Shown: one piece after another, positions 22,580 to 30,841 of the stretch
Position numbering within the stretch: position 1 is the stretch's first letter
Layout of the letters: each line of letters starts with the position of its first letter
Assembly (NCBI RefSeq): GCF_901827175.1
Contig: NZ_LR594662.1
Coordinates: 6,324,001 to 6,388,000 of the forward strand
Length of the DNA: 64,000 nt
Direction: 5' to 3'
Origin: Variovorax sp. RA8
GTDB lineage: Bacteria > Pseudomonadota > Gammaproteobacteria > Burkholderiales > Burkholderiaceae_C
Notes under the pieces: generated by a model
Told to the model about the DNA's origin: nothing
Databases searched by the model: none
Seen by the model: the letters and a program-made list of their open reading frames with translations, nothing else
Program-made: the position numbers and the translations under genes

Positions 22580-23712
22580 TCCCTGTGCTGCAAGGCCTCA
22601 AGGTCATCGAGCAGGGTACCTTCATCACGGGCCCGGCCGCCGGCATGCTGCTGGGCGACCTGGGGGCCGACGTGATCAAGGTGGAGCAGCCGGGCACGGG
22701 CGATCCCTTCCGCGCCTTCAAGAACGGGCTGTACAGCCCGCACTACCAGACCTACAACCGCAACAAGCGCAGCATCACGCTGGACACCAAGAGCAGCGAA
22801 GACCGCGAGGTGCTGGACGCGCTGATCGCCGATGCCGACGTCTACATCCAGAACTTCCGCCCCGGCGTGGCCGAGAAGCTGGGCGTGGGCGCCGAGCGGC
22901 TGCAGGCGCTGAACCCGAAGCTCGTCTACGTGGCGATCAGCGGCTTCGGCTCGACGGGCCCTGCCGCCAACCGGCCGGCCTACGACACGGTGGCGCAGGC
23001 GGCGAGCGGCTTTCTCAACCTGCTGGTGAATCCCGAGAACCCGCGCGTGGTGGGGCCGGCCATCGCCGATTCATTGACTGGCTTCTACGCTGCCTATGGC
23101 GTGCTGGGCGCGCTGTACGAGCGCAGCCGCACCGGCATCGGCCGCAAGGTGGAGGTGTCGATGCTGGAGGCGATGGCGCATTTCAACCTCGATGCCTTCA
23201 CGCACTTCTTCCAGGTCGACGAGGTGATGGGGCCGTACAGCCGGCCGAGCGTGTCGCAGTCGTACGTGCTGCGCTGCGCGGACGACAAGTGGATCGCACT
23301 GCACATGTCCTCGCCGGAGAAGTTCTGGCGCGGGCTGGCGGTGACGATCGAGCAGCCCGACATCTTCGAGGACCCGCGCTTCGCGACCCGCGACGCGCGC
23401 ATCGAGAACCAGGAGGCGCTGATCGCACTATTGGGCGCGCGCTTCGCCACGCAGACGCGCGACGAATGGTGCGCCCGCCTGCAGCGCGAGGACGTGCCCA
23501 ACGCGCCGATGTACGACACCAGCGAGGCGCTGGAGGACCCGCAGGCCAAGCACCTGCAGTTGATGACCTCGGCCGAGCACCCGGTGATGGGGCTGTTCCG
23601 CACGGTGCGCTCGCCGGTGAGCTTCGACGGGGAGCGCGCACTGCAGGTGCGGCCGCCGCCGATGCTGGGCGAGCACAACGACGAAATACGCGCTGCATTG
23701 AAGCGCAAATAG
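22576..23712 (+). CDS. class III CoA-transferase (CaiB/BaiF family)
   Basis: Protein of 378 residues, start ATG overlapping the previous stop as ATGA. The N-terminus (LKVIEQGTFITGPAAGMLLG, then VIKVEQPGTGDPFR) and the motifs QNFRPGVAEKLG and ISGFGSTGPAA are typical. At the position of the catalytic Asp of formyl-CoA transferase it has Glu (VSMLEA). It probably loads CoA on the dicarboxylic acid that the neighbouring lyase then cuts. The open frame is continuous far upstream, but no start precedes MIPVLQG. Confidence 0.9.
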   Translation: MIPVLQGLKVIEQGTFITGPAAGMLLGDLGADVIKVEQPGTGDPFRAFKNGLYSPHYQTYNRNKRSITLDTKSSEDREVLDALIADADVYIQNFRPGVAEKLGVGAERLQALNPKLVYVAISGFGSTGPAANRPAYDTVAQAASGFLNLLVNPENPRVVGPAIADSLTGFYAAYGVLGALYERSRTGIGRKVEVSMLEAMAHFNLDAFTHFFQVDEVMGPYSRPSVSQSYVLRCADDKWIALHMSSPEKFWRGLAVTIEQPDIFEDPRFATRDARIENQEALIALLGARFATQTRDEWCARLQREDVPNAPMYDTSEALEDPQAKHLQLMTSAEHPVMGLFRTVRSPVSFDGERALQVRPPPMLGEHNDEIRAALKRK

Positions 23713-23734
23713 ATCAAGACCACGGAGACAAGCG

Positions 23735-24700
23735 ATGAAGATGAAGACAAGCCTGCGCAAACTATTCGCCGCAGGCGTCCTGCTCGCGGCTGCGGCCACC
23801 CACGCACAGGACAAGGGACCGGTGAAGATGGTCGTACCCTTCGGCGCCGGCACCACCACCGACACGGTGGCGCGCGTGGTCGGCGAAGCGCTGGGCAAGG
23901 CACTGCAGCAGCCGGTGATCGTGGACAACCGTGCAGGCGCGGGCGGCTCGACCGGCAGCGACCTGGTCGCCAAGTCGGCGCCCGACGGCCGCACGCTCGT
24001 GATGGGCACGGTGGGCACGCACGCGATCAACGCCGCGCTCTTCAGCAAGCTCCCTTACGACCCGATGCGCGACTTCGCGCCGGTCGCCTTCATCGGCTAC
24101 ACGCCGACCCTGCTGGTGGTGGCGGCGGATTCGCCGATCAAGTCGCTCAAGGACCTGGCCCAGGCCGCCGCCAAGCCGCAGGGCGTGACCTTCGCCTCGG
24201 CTGGCAACGGCACCTCGGGCCATCTGGCGGGCGAGCTGCTGGCACAGCGGCTGGGCGGCAAGATGATCCACGTGCCCTTCAAGGAAGGCGCGATGGCGCT
24301 GACGGGCGTGATCGCGTCGCAAGTCGACTTCATGTTCTATCACCCGGCGGCGGTGATGCCGCAGGTGAAGGCCGGCAAGCTGCGCGCGCTGGCCGCCAGC
24401 GGCGCGGTGCGCAGCGCGGCCGCGCCGGACGTGCCGACGGTGATGGAGCAAGGCATTGCCGACTTCGACCTGGTCGCGTGGTTCATGCTGTACGCACCCG
24501 CCGCCACGCCGGCGGCCACGCTGGCCCAATTGCGCACCGCCGGCGCCACCGCACTCGCGCAACCCGAAGTGATGACCAAGCTGCGCGAGCAGGGCGTCGA
24601 GTCGCGCCCGATGAAGCCCGAGGAGATGCAGCCCTTCAACAAGGCCGAGCTCGGCAAGTGGGCCGGGCTCGTGAAGCGCTCGGGGGCACAAGTCGACTGA
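23735..24700 (+). CDS. Bug-family (TctC-like) solute-binding receptor
   Basis: Periplasmic receptor of 321 residues, the usual Bug length, with a signal peptide ending near residue 24 (VLLAAAATHAQ). The family motifs are present: PVKMVVPFGAGTTTDTVARV, VDNRAGAGGSTGSD, AKSAPDGRTLVMG. Bug proteins bind carboxylates or aromatic acids. No TctA/TctB permease is in the window, so it is an orphan receptor or works with a distant permease. It lies inside the ring-cleavage operon, 22 bases after the CoA-transferase, so it probably binds the aromatic substrate. Confidence 0.92.
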   Translation: MKMKTSLRKLFAAGVLLAAAATHAQDKGPVKMVVPFGAGTTTDTVARVVGEALGKALQQPVIVDNRAGAGGSTGSDLVAKSAPDGRTLVMGTVGTHAINAALFSKLPYDPMRDFAPVAFIGYTPTLLVVAADSPIKSLKDLAQAAAKPQGVTFASAGNGTSGHLAGELLAQRLGGKMIHVPFKEGAMALTGVIASQVDFMFYHPAAVMPQVKAGKLRALAASGAVRSAAAPDVPTVMEQGIADFDLVAWFMLYAPAATPAATLAQLRTAGATALAQPEVMTKLREQGVESRPMKPEEMQPFNKAELGKWAGLVKRSGAQVD

Positions 24701-24749
24701 CGGTTTTTTCGTTCGTTTCGCTCACAAGAATTTATAGGAGACAGGAACC

Positions 24750-25967
24750 ATGAAGACGCAGCAGAACCTTCGAGGCATCGGGCGGCGCGCCGCCGTGGGC
24801 GCCATCGCGCTGGCCGCGGCCGGCTTCGCGCTGGCACAGCAGCCGTCGGGTGCGCCGATCCGCATCGGCAGCACGCTGGCGCTGACCGGGCCGCTCTCGG
24901 CCACGGCGCAGATCCACAAGGTGGTGGGCGAGATCTACGTCGAACAGCTCAACAAGCGCGGCGGCCTGCTCGGGCGGCCGGTGGAGTGGGTGGTGAAGGA
25001 CGACCAGTCCAAGCCCGACCTGGCCCGCACGCTGTACGAGCAGCTGGTGACTGCCGACAAGGTCGACCTGCTGATGGGGCCCTACGCGACCGGCGCGATC
25101 CTCTCCGCCATGGGCGTGGCACAGCGCTACAACAAGGTGCTGGTGCACCACACGCTGGGTATTCCCTCGCTGGCCAAGTACGACATGCAGTTCCCGGCCT
25201 GGTCGATCGGCTCGGACCCGGCCACCACGGTGCCCAACACGCTCTTCGATGCGCTCGCGGCCTCGCCCAAGCCGCCGAAGACGGTGGCGGTGGTGACCAG
25301 CAAGTTCCCCTCGATCCAGTTCATGAGCGCGGGTGCGCGCGAGGTGATCAAGAAGCGCGGGCTGACCGAGGTGCTGTTCCTCGAATGGGACTTCGGCAAC
25401 CGCGACTTCGGGCCGATCGCCAACCGCGTGAAGGACGCCAAGCCCGACTTCGTGTGGGTCGGCGCGATCGGCCTGGAAGGCAACCTGCTGCTCGACGCGA
25501 TGAAGAAGATCGACTACTCGCCGCCGCAGCACTTCTACCTGTACCCGGCGCCCGGGCCGCTGCTCGCGTCGCCCGACGCGAAGAACGCGCTCTCGGCCAC
25601 CATCTTCGAGGCGCAGCCGCCCTTCACCTCCAACAAGGGCGCGGCGGAATTCGTGAAGCTCTACACCGAGCGCGCGACCAAGGCCGGCTTCTCCGACACC
25701 TCGGTCGAGACGCAGGCCGCGGCCTCCTACACCGCGTGGCAGATCCTGGAGGCCGGCGTGGTCAACACCAAGAGCCTGGACGACAAGGCGATCGGCACCT
25801 GGCTCAAGGCCAACAAGGTCGACACGCTGCAGGGCAAGCTGCGCTTCGACGGCACCGGCAATTTCGGCGACGACCTGATGCGCATCAAGCAGATCCAGAA
25901 CGGCAAGTGGGTGGTCGTGTGGCCGAAGGAAGTGACCTCCGGCGACGCGAAACTCATCACGCCCTGA
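24750..25967 (+). CDS. ABC-transporter substrate-binding protein (LivJ-like, type I)
   Basis: Periplasmic binding protein of 405 residues with an N-terminal signal peptide (VGAIALAAAGFALAQQ). The motifs SGAPIRIGSTLALTGPLS, YVEQLNKRGGLLGRPVEWV and the conserved GPYATGA hinge are those of the branched-chain amino acid/amide/aromatic acid family. The two permease and two ATPase parts follow immediately. Such proteins in aromatic operons often bind benzoate-like acids. AGGAGAC precedes the ATG. Confidence 0.92.
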   Translation: MKTQQNLRGIGRRAAVGAIALAAAGFALAQQPSGAPIRIGSTLALTGPLSATAQIHKVVGEIYVEQLNKRGGLLGRPVEWVVKDDQSKPDLARTLYEQLVTADKVDLLMGPYATGAILSAMGVAQRYNKVLVHHTLGIPSLAKYDMQFPAWSIGSDPATTVPNTLFDALAASPKPPKTVAVVTSKFPSIQFMSAGAREVIKKRGLTEVLFLEWDFGNRDFGPIANRVKDAKPDFVWVGAIGLEGNLLLDAMKKIDYSPPQHFYLYPAPGPLLASPDAKNALSATIFEAQPPFTSNKGAAEFVKLYTERATKAGFSDTSVETQAAASYTAWQILEAGVVNTKSLDDKAIGTWLKANKVDTLQGKLRFDGTGNFGDDLMRIKQIQNGKWVVVWPKEVTSGDAKLITP

Positions 25968-25981
25968 CATGCGGTGCTGAC

Positions 25982-26845
25982 ATGGGCTTCACGCTGCCCA
26001 GCATCTCGCTGCTGTCCCAGTCCATTCTCTCCGGCATCTTCGTCGGTGCGCTCTACGGATTGATGGGGCTGGGGCTCAGCCTCAGCTGGGGCCTGCTGCG
26101 CCTGATCAACCTGGCGCATTTCGCCTTCGCCTTCCTGGCGGCCTACCTGTGCTACCAGATGGCGACGATGGGCATGGACCCGCTGCTGACGCTCTTCGTC
26201 ATCGTGCCGCTGTTCTTCGCGCTCGGCGCGGGGCTGCACTGGGTGATGGCGCGCTTCGCGGTGACGCCCTTCAACTCGCTGCTGCTGACCTTCGGGCTGA
26301 CGGGCATCGCCGAGAGCGTGATCCAGTCGATCTGGACGGCGGACTTCCGCAAGCTCGAGTCGCACTACGGCGAGCAGAAGTTCAAGCTCGCGGGGCTCTA
26401 CATCCCGGTGCCGGAGCTGATCACGCTGGTGATCGCAGTGGCGCTCGCCTTCGCGGTGTGGGGCGTGCTGCGCTACACCGACCTGGGCCGCTCGCTGCGC
26501 GCGGCGGCGCAGGACGGACCAGTGGCCGCGGCTTTCGGGGTAAACGAGAAGGCGCAGGGGCTGCTGCTGGCGGGCACCTGCGCGGCGCTCGCGAGCATCG
26601 CGGGCGTGTGCCTGGCGCTGAGCTTCACGCTCACGCCCTCGCAGATGTACGCCTGGGTCGGCGTGGTATTCGCGGCGGTGATGCTGGGCGGGCTGGGCAG
26701 CGCGCTCGGGCCGCTGGTCGCGGGGGTATTGATCGGCGTGAGCGAGGCGATCACGATGGCCGTGACCGCACCCTCGTGGGCGCCGATCGTGTCGTTCACG
26801 CTGTTGATCCTGATTCTTCTGTTCAGGCCGGGAAAGAGTGCGTAG
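25982..26845 (+). CDS. ABC-transporter permease (LivH-like)
   Basis: Membrane protein of 287 residues with about eight hydrophobic segments, matching LivH: FVGALYGLMGLGLSLSWGLL near the start, and RYTDLGRSLRAAAQDG with the EAA-like cytoplasmic loop. It forms one of two channel subunits with the next gene. The start ATG at 25982 follows the previous stop by 12 bases. The open frame upstream (to 24986) is continuous but overlaps the binding-protein gene. Confidence 0.92.
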   Translation: MGFTLPSISLLSQSILSGIFVGALYGLMGLGLSLSWGLLRLINLAHFAFAFLAAYLCYQMATMGMDPLLTLFVIVPLFFALGAGLHWVMARFAVTPFNSLLLTFGLTGIAESVIQSIWTADFRKLESHYGEQKFKLAGLYIPVPELITLVIAVALAFAVWGVLRYTDLGRSLRAAAQDGPVAAAFGVNEKAQGLLLAGTCAALASIAGVCLALSFTLTPSQMYAWVGVVFAAVMLGGLGSALGPLVAGVLIGVSEAITMAVTAPSWAPIVSFTLLILILLFRPGKSA

Positions 26846-26872
26846 ATGAAGCAGCAGAGCATCGGACTTGGC

Positions 26873-26895
26873 TCCCTCTCCCTCGGGGAGAGGGA
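26873..26895 (+). repeat. 10-base hairpin between livH- and livM-like genes
   Basis: TCCCTCTCCC-TCG-GGGAGAGGGA is a perfect 10-base inverted repeat with a 3-base loop. It lies 27 bases after the permease stop and 29 before the preferred start of the fused gene. It resembles the short GC-rich hairpins scattered between genes in this bacterial order. It could stabilise or separate parts of the operon mRNA; no T run follows, so it is not a simple terminator. Confidence 0.6.
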
Positions 26896-26923
26896 AATTC
26901 CTGTCGCCTCGCGGCCCACCGGG

Positions 26924-28696
26924 ATGAAGCGCACCCCGCTCCTCATCGTCGCCGCCGGCATCGCCCTCGCCTTCGTCCCGCAGCTCGGCCTGCCGGCCTT
27001 CTACGACTCGCTGCTCTACCTGATGCTGCACTGGGTGGTGCTCGCGACCTCGTGGAACATCCTCTCGGGCTACTCGGGCTACTTCTCCTTCGGGCACGGC
27101 GCCTTCTTCGGCGCGGGCATCTACACCAGCGCGAACCTGATGGCGCGCTACGACTGGCCCTTCCTGTGGACGCTGCCCGCCGCGGCGGGGGTGGCGATGG
27201 TGCTGGGCGTGGCGTTGGGCGCGATCGTGTTCCGCGTGAAGGGCGTGCGCGGCGAGCTCTTCGCACTGCTGACGCTGGCGATCACCTTCGTGATCGGCAC
27301 CATCGTGGTCAACACGCCGCTGGACGGGGGCAACGGCGTCTCGCTGGCGGCGGTGGCAGTGCCGAAGATCGGGCCCACGGCCTCGTCCACCTTCTACCTG
27401 CTGGCGCTGGCCGCGGCGGTGGCGACGCTGCTGATCGCCTGGGGCATCCAGGTCTCGAAGTTCGGCGCCGGGCTGTTCGCGATCCACGATGACGAGGAAG
27501 CAGCCGAGGTGCTGGGCGTGCCGACCTACCGCTACAAGCTGATGGCCCTGGCCGTGTCGTGCGCGCTGGCGGGGGTGGCGGGGGGCATCCACGCTCTCTT
27601 CCTGTCGTACGTGACGGCGGGCGAGGTGTTCACCATCACGGTGCCGCTGACGGTGGTGCTGATGAGCGTGCTGGGCGGCACGCGCCACTGGGCCGGGCCG
27701 GCGATCGGGGCGGTGGCGATCACCGGGCTGCTCTACAGCTTCACCGCGGCGGACCATGCGGTGGCGGGCAAGGCGCTGATCGGGGTGATCCTGATCGCGG
27801 CGATCCTCTTCATGCCCGACGGCATCCTGGAGCGGGCGAAGCGGCTGTGGCGCCGTGTGCCGTCCGCGAAGCCGGCCGCGAAATCGGCCACGCAGGCAGC
27901 CGCAGTGGCAGCGCCCGCCGCGGTCCTGCCCGCAACGCCGTCGGTGGCGAGCGCGGGTGCGCAGGGCGAGGTGCTGCTGCGCGTCAAGGGGCTGAGCAAG
28001 TCCTTCAAGGGGGTGCGCGCGCTCGCCGGGGTGGACGTCGAAGTGCGGCGCGGCGAGATCCTGGGCCTGCTGGGGCCGAACGGCTCGGGCAAGTCCACCT
28101 TCATCAATGTCGTCAGCGGCCACTACACGCCGACCGCCGGGCACATCGAGTTCGAGGGCCGCAGCCTCAACGGCCTGCCCGCGCACCGCATCGCGGGCAG
28201 CGGCATCGCCCGCACCTACCAGATCCCGCGGCCCTTCGGCCACCTGAGCGTGCTGCAGAACGTGGCGATCGCCACGATGTTCGGCGGCGCGGTGCGCGAC
28301 CCGACGGACGCCAACCGCCAGGCGATGCGCTGGCTGGAGTTCACCGGCCTGGAGGCCAAGCGCGATGCAAGGCCCGAAGACCTGAACCTGCACCAGCGCA
28401 AGTTCCTGGAGCTGGCGCGCGCGCTGGCCTCGCGCCCGCGGCTGGTGCTGCTCGACGAAGTGCTGTGCGGGCTGACGCCCAGCGAGATCGACGACGCGGT
28501 GGCGCTGATCCGGCGCATCCGCGAGCAAGGCTCCACCATCGTCTTCGTCGAGCACGTGATGCGCGCGGTGATGGCGCTGACGGACCGCATCGTGGTCTTC
28601 AACCACGGCGAGTTGCTGGCCGAGGGCACGGCGCACGACGTGATGCAGCGGCCCGAAGTGATGAGCGCCTACCTCGGAAAGGCCGGCCATGCTTGA
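26924..28696 (+). CDS. fused ABC permease-ATPase (LivM-LivG-like)
   Basis: Protein of 590 residues. Residues 1-310 are a LivM-like permease (GYSGYFSFGHGAFFGAGIY, about eight membrane segments); an Ala/Pro-rich linker of about 45 residues follows; the rest is a LivG-like ATPase. Walker A (GPNGSGKST) is near residue 384 and Walker B is LVLLDEVLCG. The ABC signature normally reads LSxGQ; here it is LNLHQRKFLEL, without the glycine. The fusion needs only one subunit for two jobs. I start at MKRTPLL (26924); the earlier ATG at 26846 would translate the hairpin. Confidence 0.9.
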   Translation: MKRTPLLIVAAGIALAFVPQLGLPAFYDSLLYLMLHWVVLATSWNILSGYSGYFSFGHGAFFGAGIYTSANLMARYDWPFLWTLPAAAGVAMVLGVALGAIVFRVKGVRGELFALLTLAITFVIGTIVVNTPLDGGNGVSLAAVAVPKIGPTASSTFYLLALAAAVATLLIAWGIQVSKFGAGLFAIHDDEEAAEVLGVPTYRYKLMALAVSCALAGVAGGIHALFLSYVTAGEVFTITVPLTVVLMSVLGGTRHWAGPAIGAVAITGLLYSFTAADHAVAGKALIGVILIAAILFMPDGILERAKRLWRRVPSAKPAAKSATQAAAVAAPAAVLPATPSVASAGAQGEVLLRVKGLSKSFKGVRALAGVDVEVRRGEILGLLGPNGSGKSTFINVVSGHYTPTAGHIEFEGRSLNGLPAHRIAGSGIARTYQIPRPFGHLSVLQNVAIATMFGGAVRDPTDANRQAMRWLEFTGLEAKRDARPEDLNLHQRKFLELARALASRPRLVLLDEVLCGLTPSEIDDAVALIRRIREQGSTIVFVEHVMRAVMALTDRIVVFNHGELLAEGTAHDVMQRPEVMSAYLGKAGHA

Positions 28697-29393
28697 GGTG
28701 CACGACCTGCAGGTGGCCTATGGCGCGGCCAACGCGCTGTGGGGCGTGTCGCTGGAGCTGCGGCGCGGCGAGCTGCTGTGCGTGGTCGGGCCCAACGGGG
28801 CCGGCAAGACCACGCTGATCGGCGCGCTGGCGGGCATGCTGCGCGCCCGCGGCGGGCGCATCGTGTTCGACGGGCAGGACATCACGCGCCTGCCCGCGCA
28901 TCGTTTCTGCGAGGCCGGCATCGCGTTGGTGCCGGAGGGCCGGCGCCTCTTCACCGGCATGACGGTGCAGGAGAACCTGGAGCTCGGCAGCCTGCTGCCG
29001 CAGGCCAAGGCGCAGCGGCAGCAGACGATGGCGCAGGTGCTCGACCTGTTCCCGGCGCTGAACGAGAAGCTCGCGAACCCGGCGGGCGAACTCTCGGGCG
29101 GCCAGCAGCAGATGGTGGCGATCGCCCGCGCGCTGATGGCGCGGCCGCGCCTGCTGCTGCTGGACGAGCCCTCGCTGGGCCTGTCGCCGCGCATCGTGGG
29201 CGACATGTTCGCGGCCATCCGGCGGATCAACGCCGACGGCGTATCGGTGCTGCTGGTGGAGCAGAACGTCGCGATGGCGATGGAAGTGTCGCAGCGCGCC
29301 TATGTGCTGGAGGAAGGCCGCATCGTGGCCGAAGGCCTGCCGCAGGAGCTGCTGGCACGGCCCGAGATCCAGCGCGTGTACCTCGGCGTTTGA
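28689..29393 (+). CDS. ABC-transporter ATP-binding protein (LivF-like)
   Basis: ATPase of 234 residues. Walker A GPNGAGKTT, signature LSGGQQQMVAIARAL and Walker B LLLLDEPSLGL are all canonical, in contrast to the ATPase half of the fused partner. The start overlaps the end of that gene by 8 bases, so the two are translationally coupled. It completes a five-part importer: binding protein, LivH, LivM-LivG fusion and LivF. Confidence 0.95.
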   Translation: MLEVHDLQVAYGAANALWGVSLELRRGELLCVVGPNGAGKTTLIGALAGMLRARGGRIVFDGQDITRLPAHRFCEAGIALVPEGRRLFTGMTVQENLELGSLLPQAKAQRQQTMAQVLDLFPALNEKLANPAGELSGGQQQMVAIARALMARPRLLLLDEPSLGLSPRIVGDMFAAIRRINADGVSVLLVEQNVAMAMEVSQRAYVLEEGRIVAEGLPQELLARPEIQRVYLGV

Positions 29394-29436
29394 ACCATCC
29401 CATTCAAGCCGTTCAATACTTTTTCTGGAGAAGACC

Positions 29437-30462
29437 ATGCTGTTCCCCACCACCATCGTCGGCAGCTTCCCGCAGCCGGACTGGCTGATCGACCGCGCCA
29501 AGCTCGCGGGCCGCTTCCCGCCGCGGGTGCGCGCGCGCGAGCTGTGGCGCATTCCGCCGCAGTACCTGGAGGAGGCGCAGAACGATGCGACGCTGATGGC
29601 GATCCGCGCGCAGGAAGAGGCGGGGCTCGACATCGTGAGCGACGGCGAGATCCGGCGCGAGAGCTACTCGAACCGCTTCGCGACCGCGCTCGATGGCGTG
29701 GACCTGGACAACCCCGGCACGGCGCTGGACCGCTCGGGCCACCCGAACCCCGTGCCGCGCATCGTCGGACGCATCCGCCGCCGGCACCCGGTGGAGGTGG
29801 AGGACCTGAAGTTCCTGCGCGCCCACACCGACCGGCAGGTGAAGATCACCGTGCCCGGCCCCTTCACCATGCTGCAGCAGGCGCAGAACGATTTCTACAA
29901 GACCGAGGAAGAGGCGGCCATGGACTACGCGGAGGCGGTGAACGCGGAGATCCGCGACCTCTTCGCGGCGGGTGCCGACGTGGTGCAGATCGACGAGCCC
30001 TACATGCAGGCGCGGCCCGAGAAGGCGCGGCAGTACGGCCTGGCGGCGCTCAACCGGGCGCTCGAGGGCATCACCGGTACGACGGCGGTGCACATCTGCT
30101 TCGGCTACGCGGCGATCATCCACGAGCGGCCGAGCGGCTACTCCTTCCTGCCCGAGCTAGCGCAATGCAGCTGCAGGCAGGTGTCGATCGAGACCGCGCA
30201 ATCGCACCTGGACTGCTCGGCACTGGCCGCGCTGGACGGCAAGCGGGTCATGGTCGGCTGCATCGACCTGTCGACGCCCGAGGTCGAGTCGGTGGAGACC
30301 ATCGTCGACCGCATCCGGCGCGCGCTGCCTTATGTGAAGCCGGAGAACGTGATCCTGGCGCCGGACTGCGGCATGAAGTACCTGCCGCGGGACGCGGCGA
30401 CGGCCAAGCTGCGGGCGATGGTCGCGGCGGCCCGGGTGTTGCGCGAGGAGCATGCGACATAG
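29437..30462 (+). CDS. MetE-like (cobalamin-independent methionine synthase II) methyltransferase
   Basis: Protein of 341 residues, corresponding to the C-terminal catalytic half of MetE (core-MetE type) without the N-terminal half. It starts TTIVGSFPQPDWLIDRAK. Zinc ligands can be assigned: His and Cys in VHICFGY, a Glu downstream, and Cys in LAPDCGMKYLPR. Such enzymes move a methyl group to a thiol such as homocysteine. It is the last gene of the ring-cleavage operon, so it may take up methyl groups released from a methoxylated aromatic; that role is inference. CTGGAG precedes the ATG. Confidence 0.85.
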   Translation: MLFPTTIVGSFPQPDWLIDRAKLAGRFPPRVRARELWRIPPQYLEEAQNDATLMAIRAQEEAGLDIVSDGEIRRESYSNRFATALDGVDLDNPGTALDRSGHPNPVPRIVGRIRRRHPVEVEDLKFLRAHTDRQVKITVPGPFTMLQQAQNDFYKTEEEAAMDYAEAVNAEIRDLFAAGADVVQIDEPYMQARPEKARQYGLAALNRALEGITGTTAVHICFGYAAIIHERPSGYSFLPELAQCSCRQVSIETAQSHLDCSALAALDGKRVMVGCIDLSTPEVESVETIVDRIRRALPYVKPENVILAPDCGMKYLPRDAATAKLRAMVAAARVLREEHAT

Positions 30463-30524
30463 CCGCTCGCGCTTCGCTCCCGCGACCTCTCGCCCCTCCA
30501 CCCAGGCATCGCCGTTTTCACCCT

Positions 30525-30734
30525 TCAGGGCTCCTCGCGCCTGCTTCGGTTGCGGCTCTTCAATCCCGCGGCGCGTGCCTCGGCCGGAGTGAACTCGTGG
30601 GCGGTGCCTTTCTCATGCGCCGAGCGCCCGCCCTCGCGGGCAATGTCGCGCTGCCGCGCGGGATCCATGCCCGCAAAGCCGCGTCGGCGCACGCGTGCTG
30701 CGCGCAGGACATCGTCGTCGTCGTTCAAAGCCAT
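30525..30734 (-). CDS. small KGG-motif stress protein
   Basis: Protein of 69 residues. Starts MALNDDDDVLRAARVRRRGF, then GFAGMDPARQRDIAREGG and EKGTAHEFTPAEA. This is the pattern of KGG-type stress-induced proteins (ConB/GsiB-like): FAsMDPekqreIaskGG, then G-rich hydrophilic repeats. Only one full copy is present. GGAG lies upstream of the chosen ATG. It is 107 bases downstream of the manganese catalase on the same strand and probably co-expressed in a stress response. Confidence 0.8.
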   Translation of the reverse strand: MALNDDDDVLRAARVRRRGFAGMDPARQRDIAREGGRSAHEKGTAHEFTPAEARAAGLKSRNRSRREEP

Positions 30735-30841
30735 CAGGACTCCTATCTGGGTTTGGGAAGTCGAAGAAAAGCGGCAGCACGCGAAAGGGATGCTGCCCTC
30801 CACGTCGCGGCAAACGGCGTGCCTGCCTCAGGAGCTCCGGT

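Noticed and set aside
25727..28690. Open frame of 987 codons on the minus strand
   Set aside because: It is antisense to the transport operon, whose plus-strand genes have clear motifs and overlaps.
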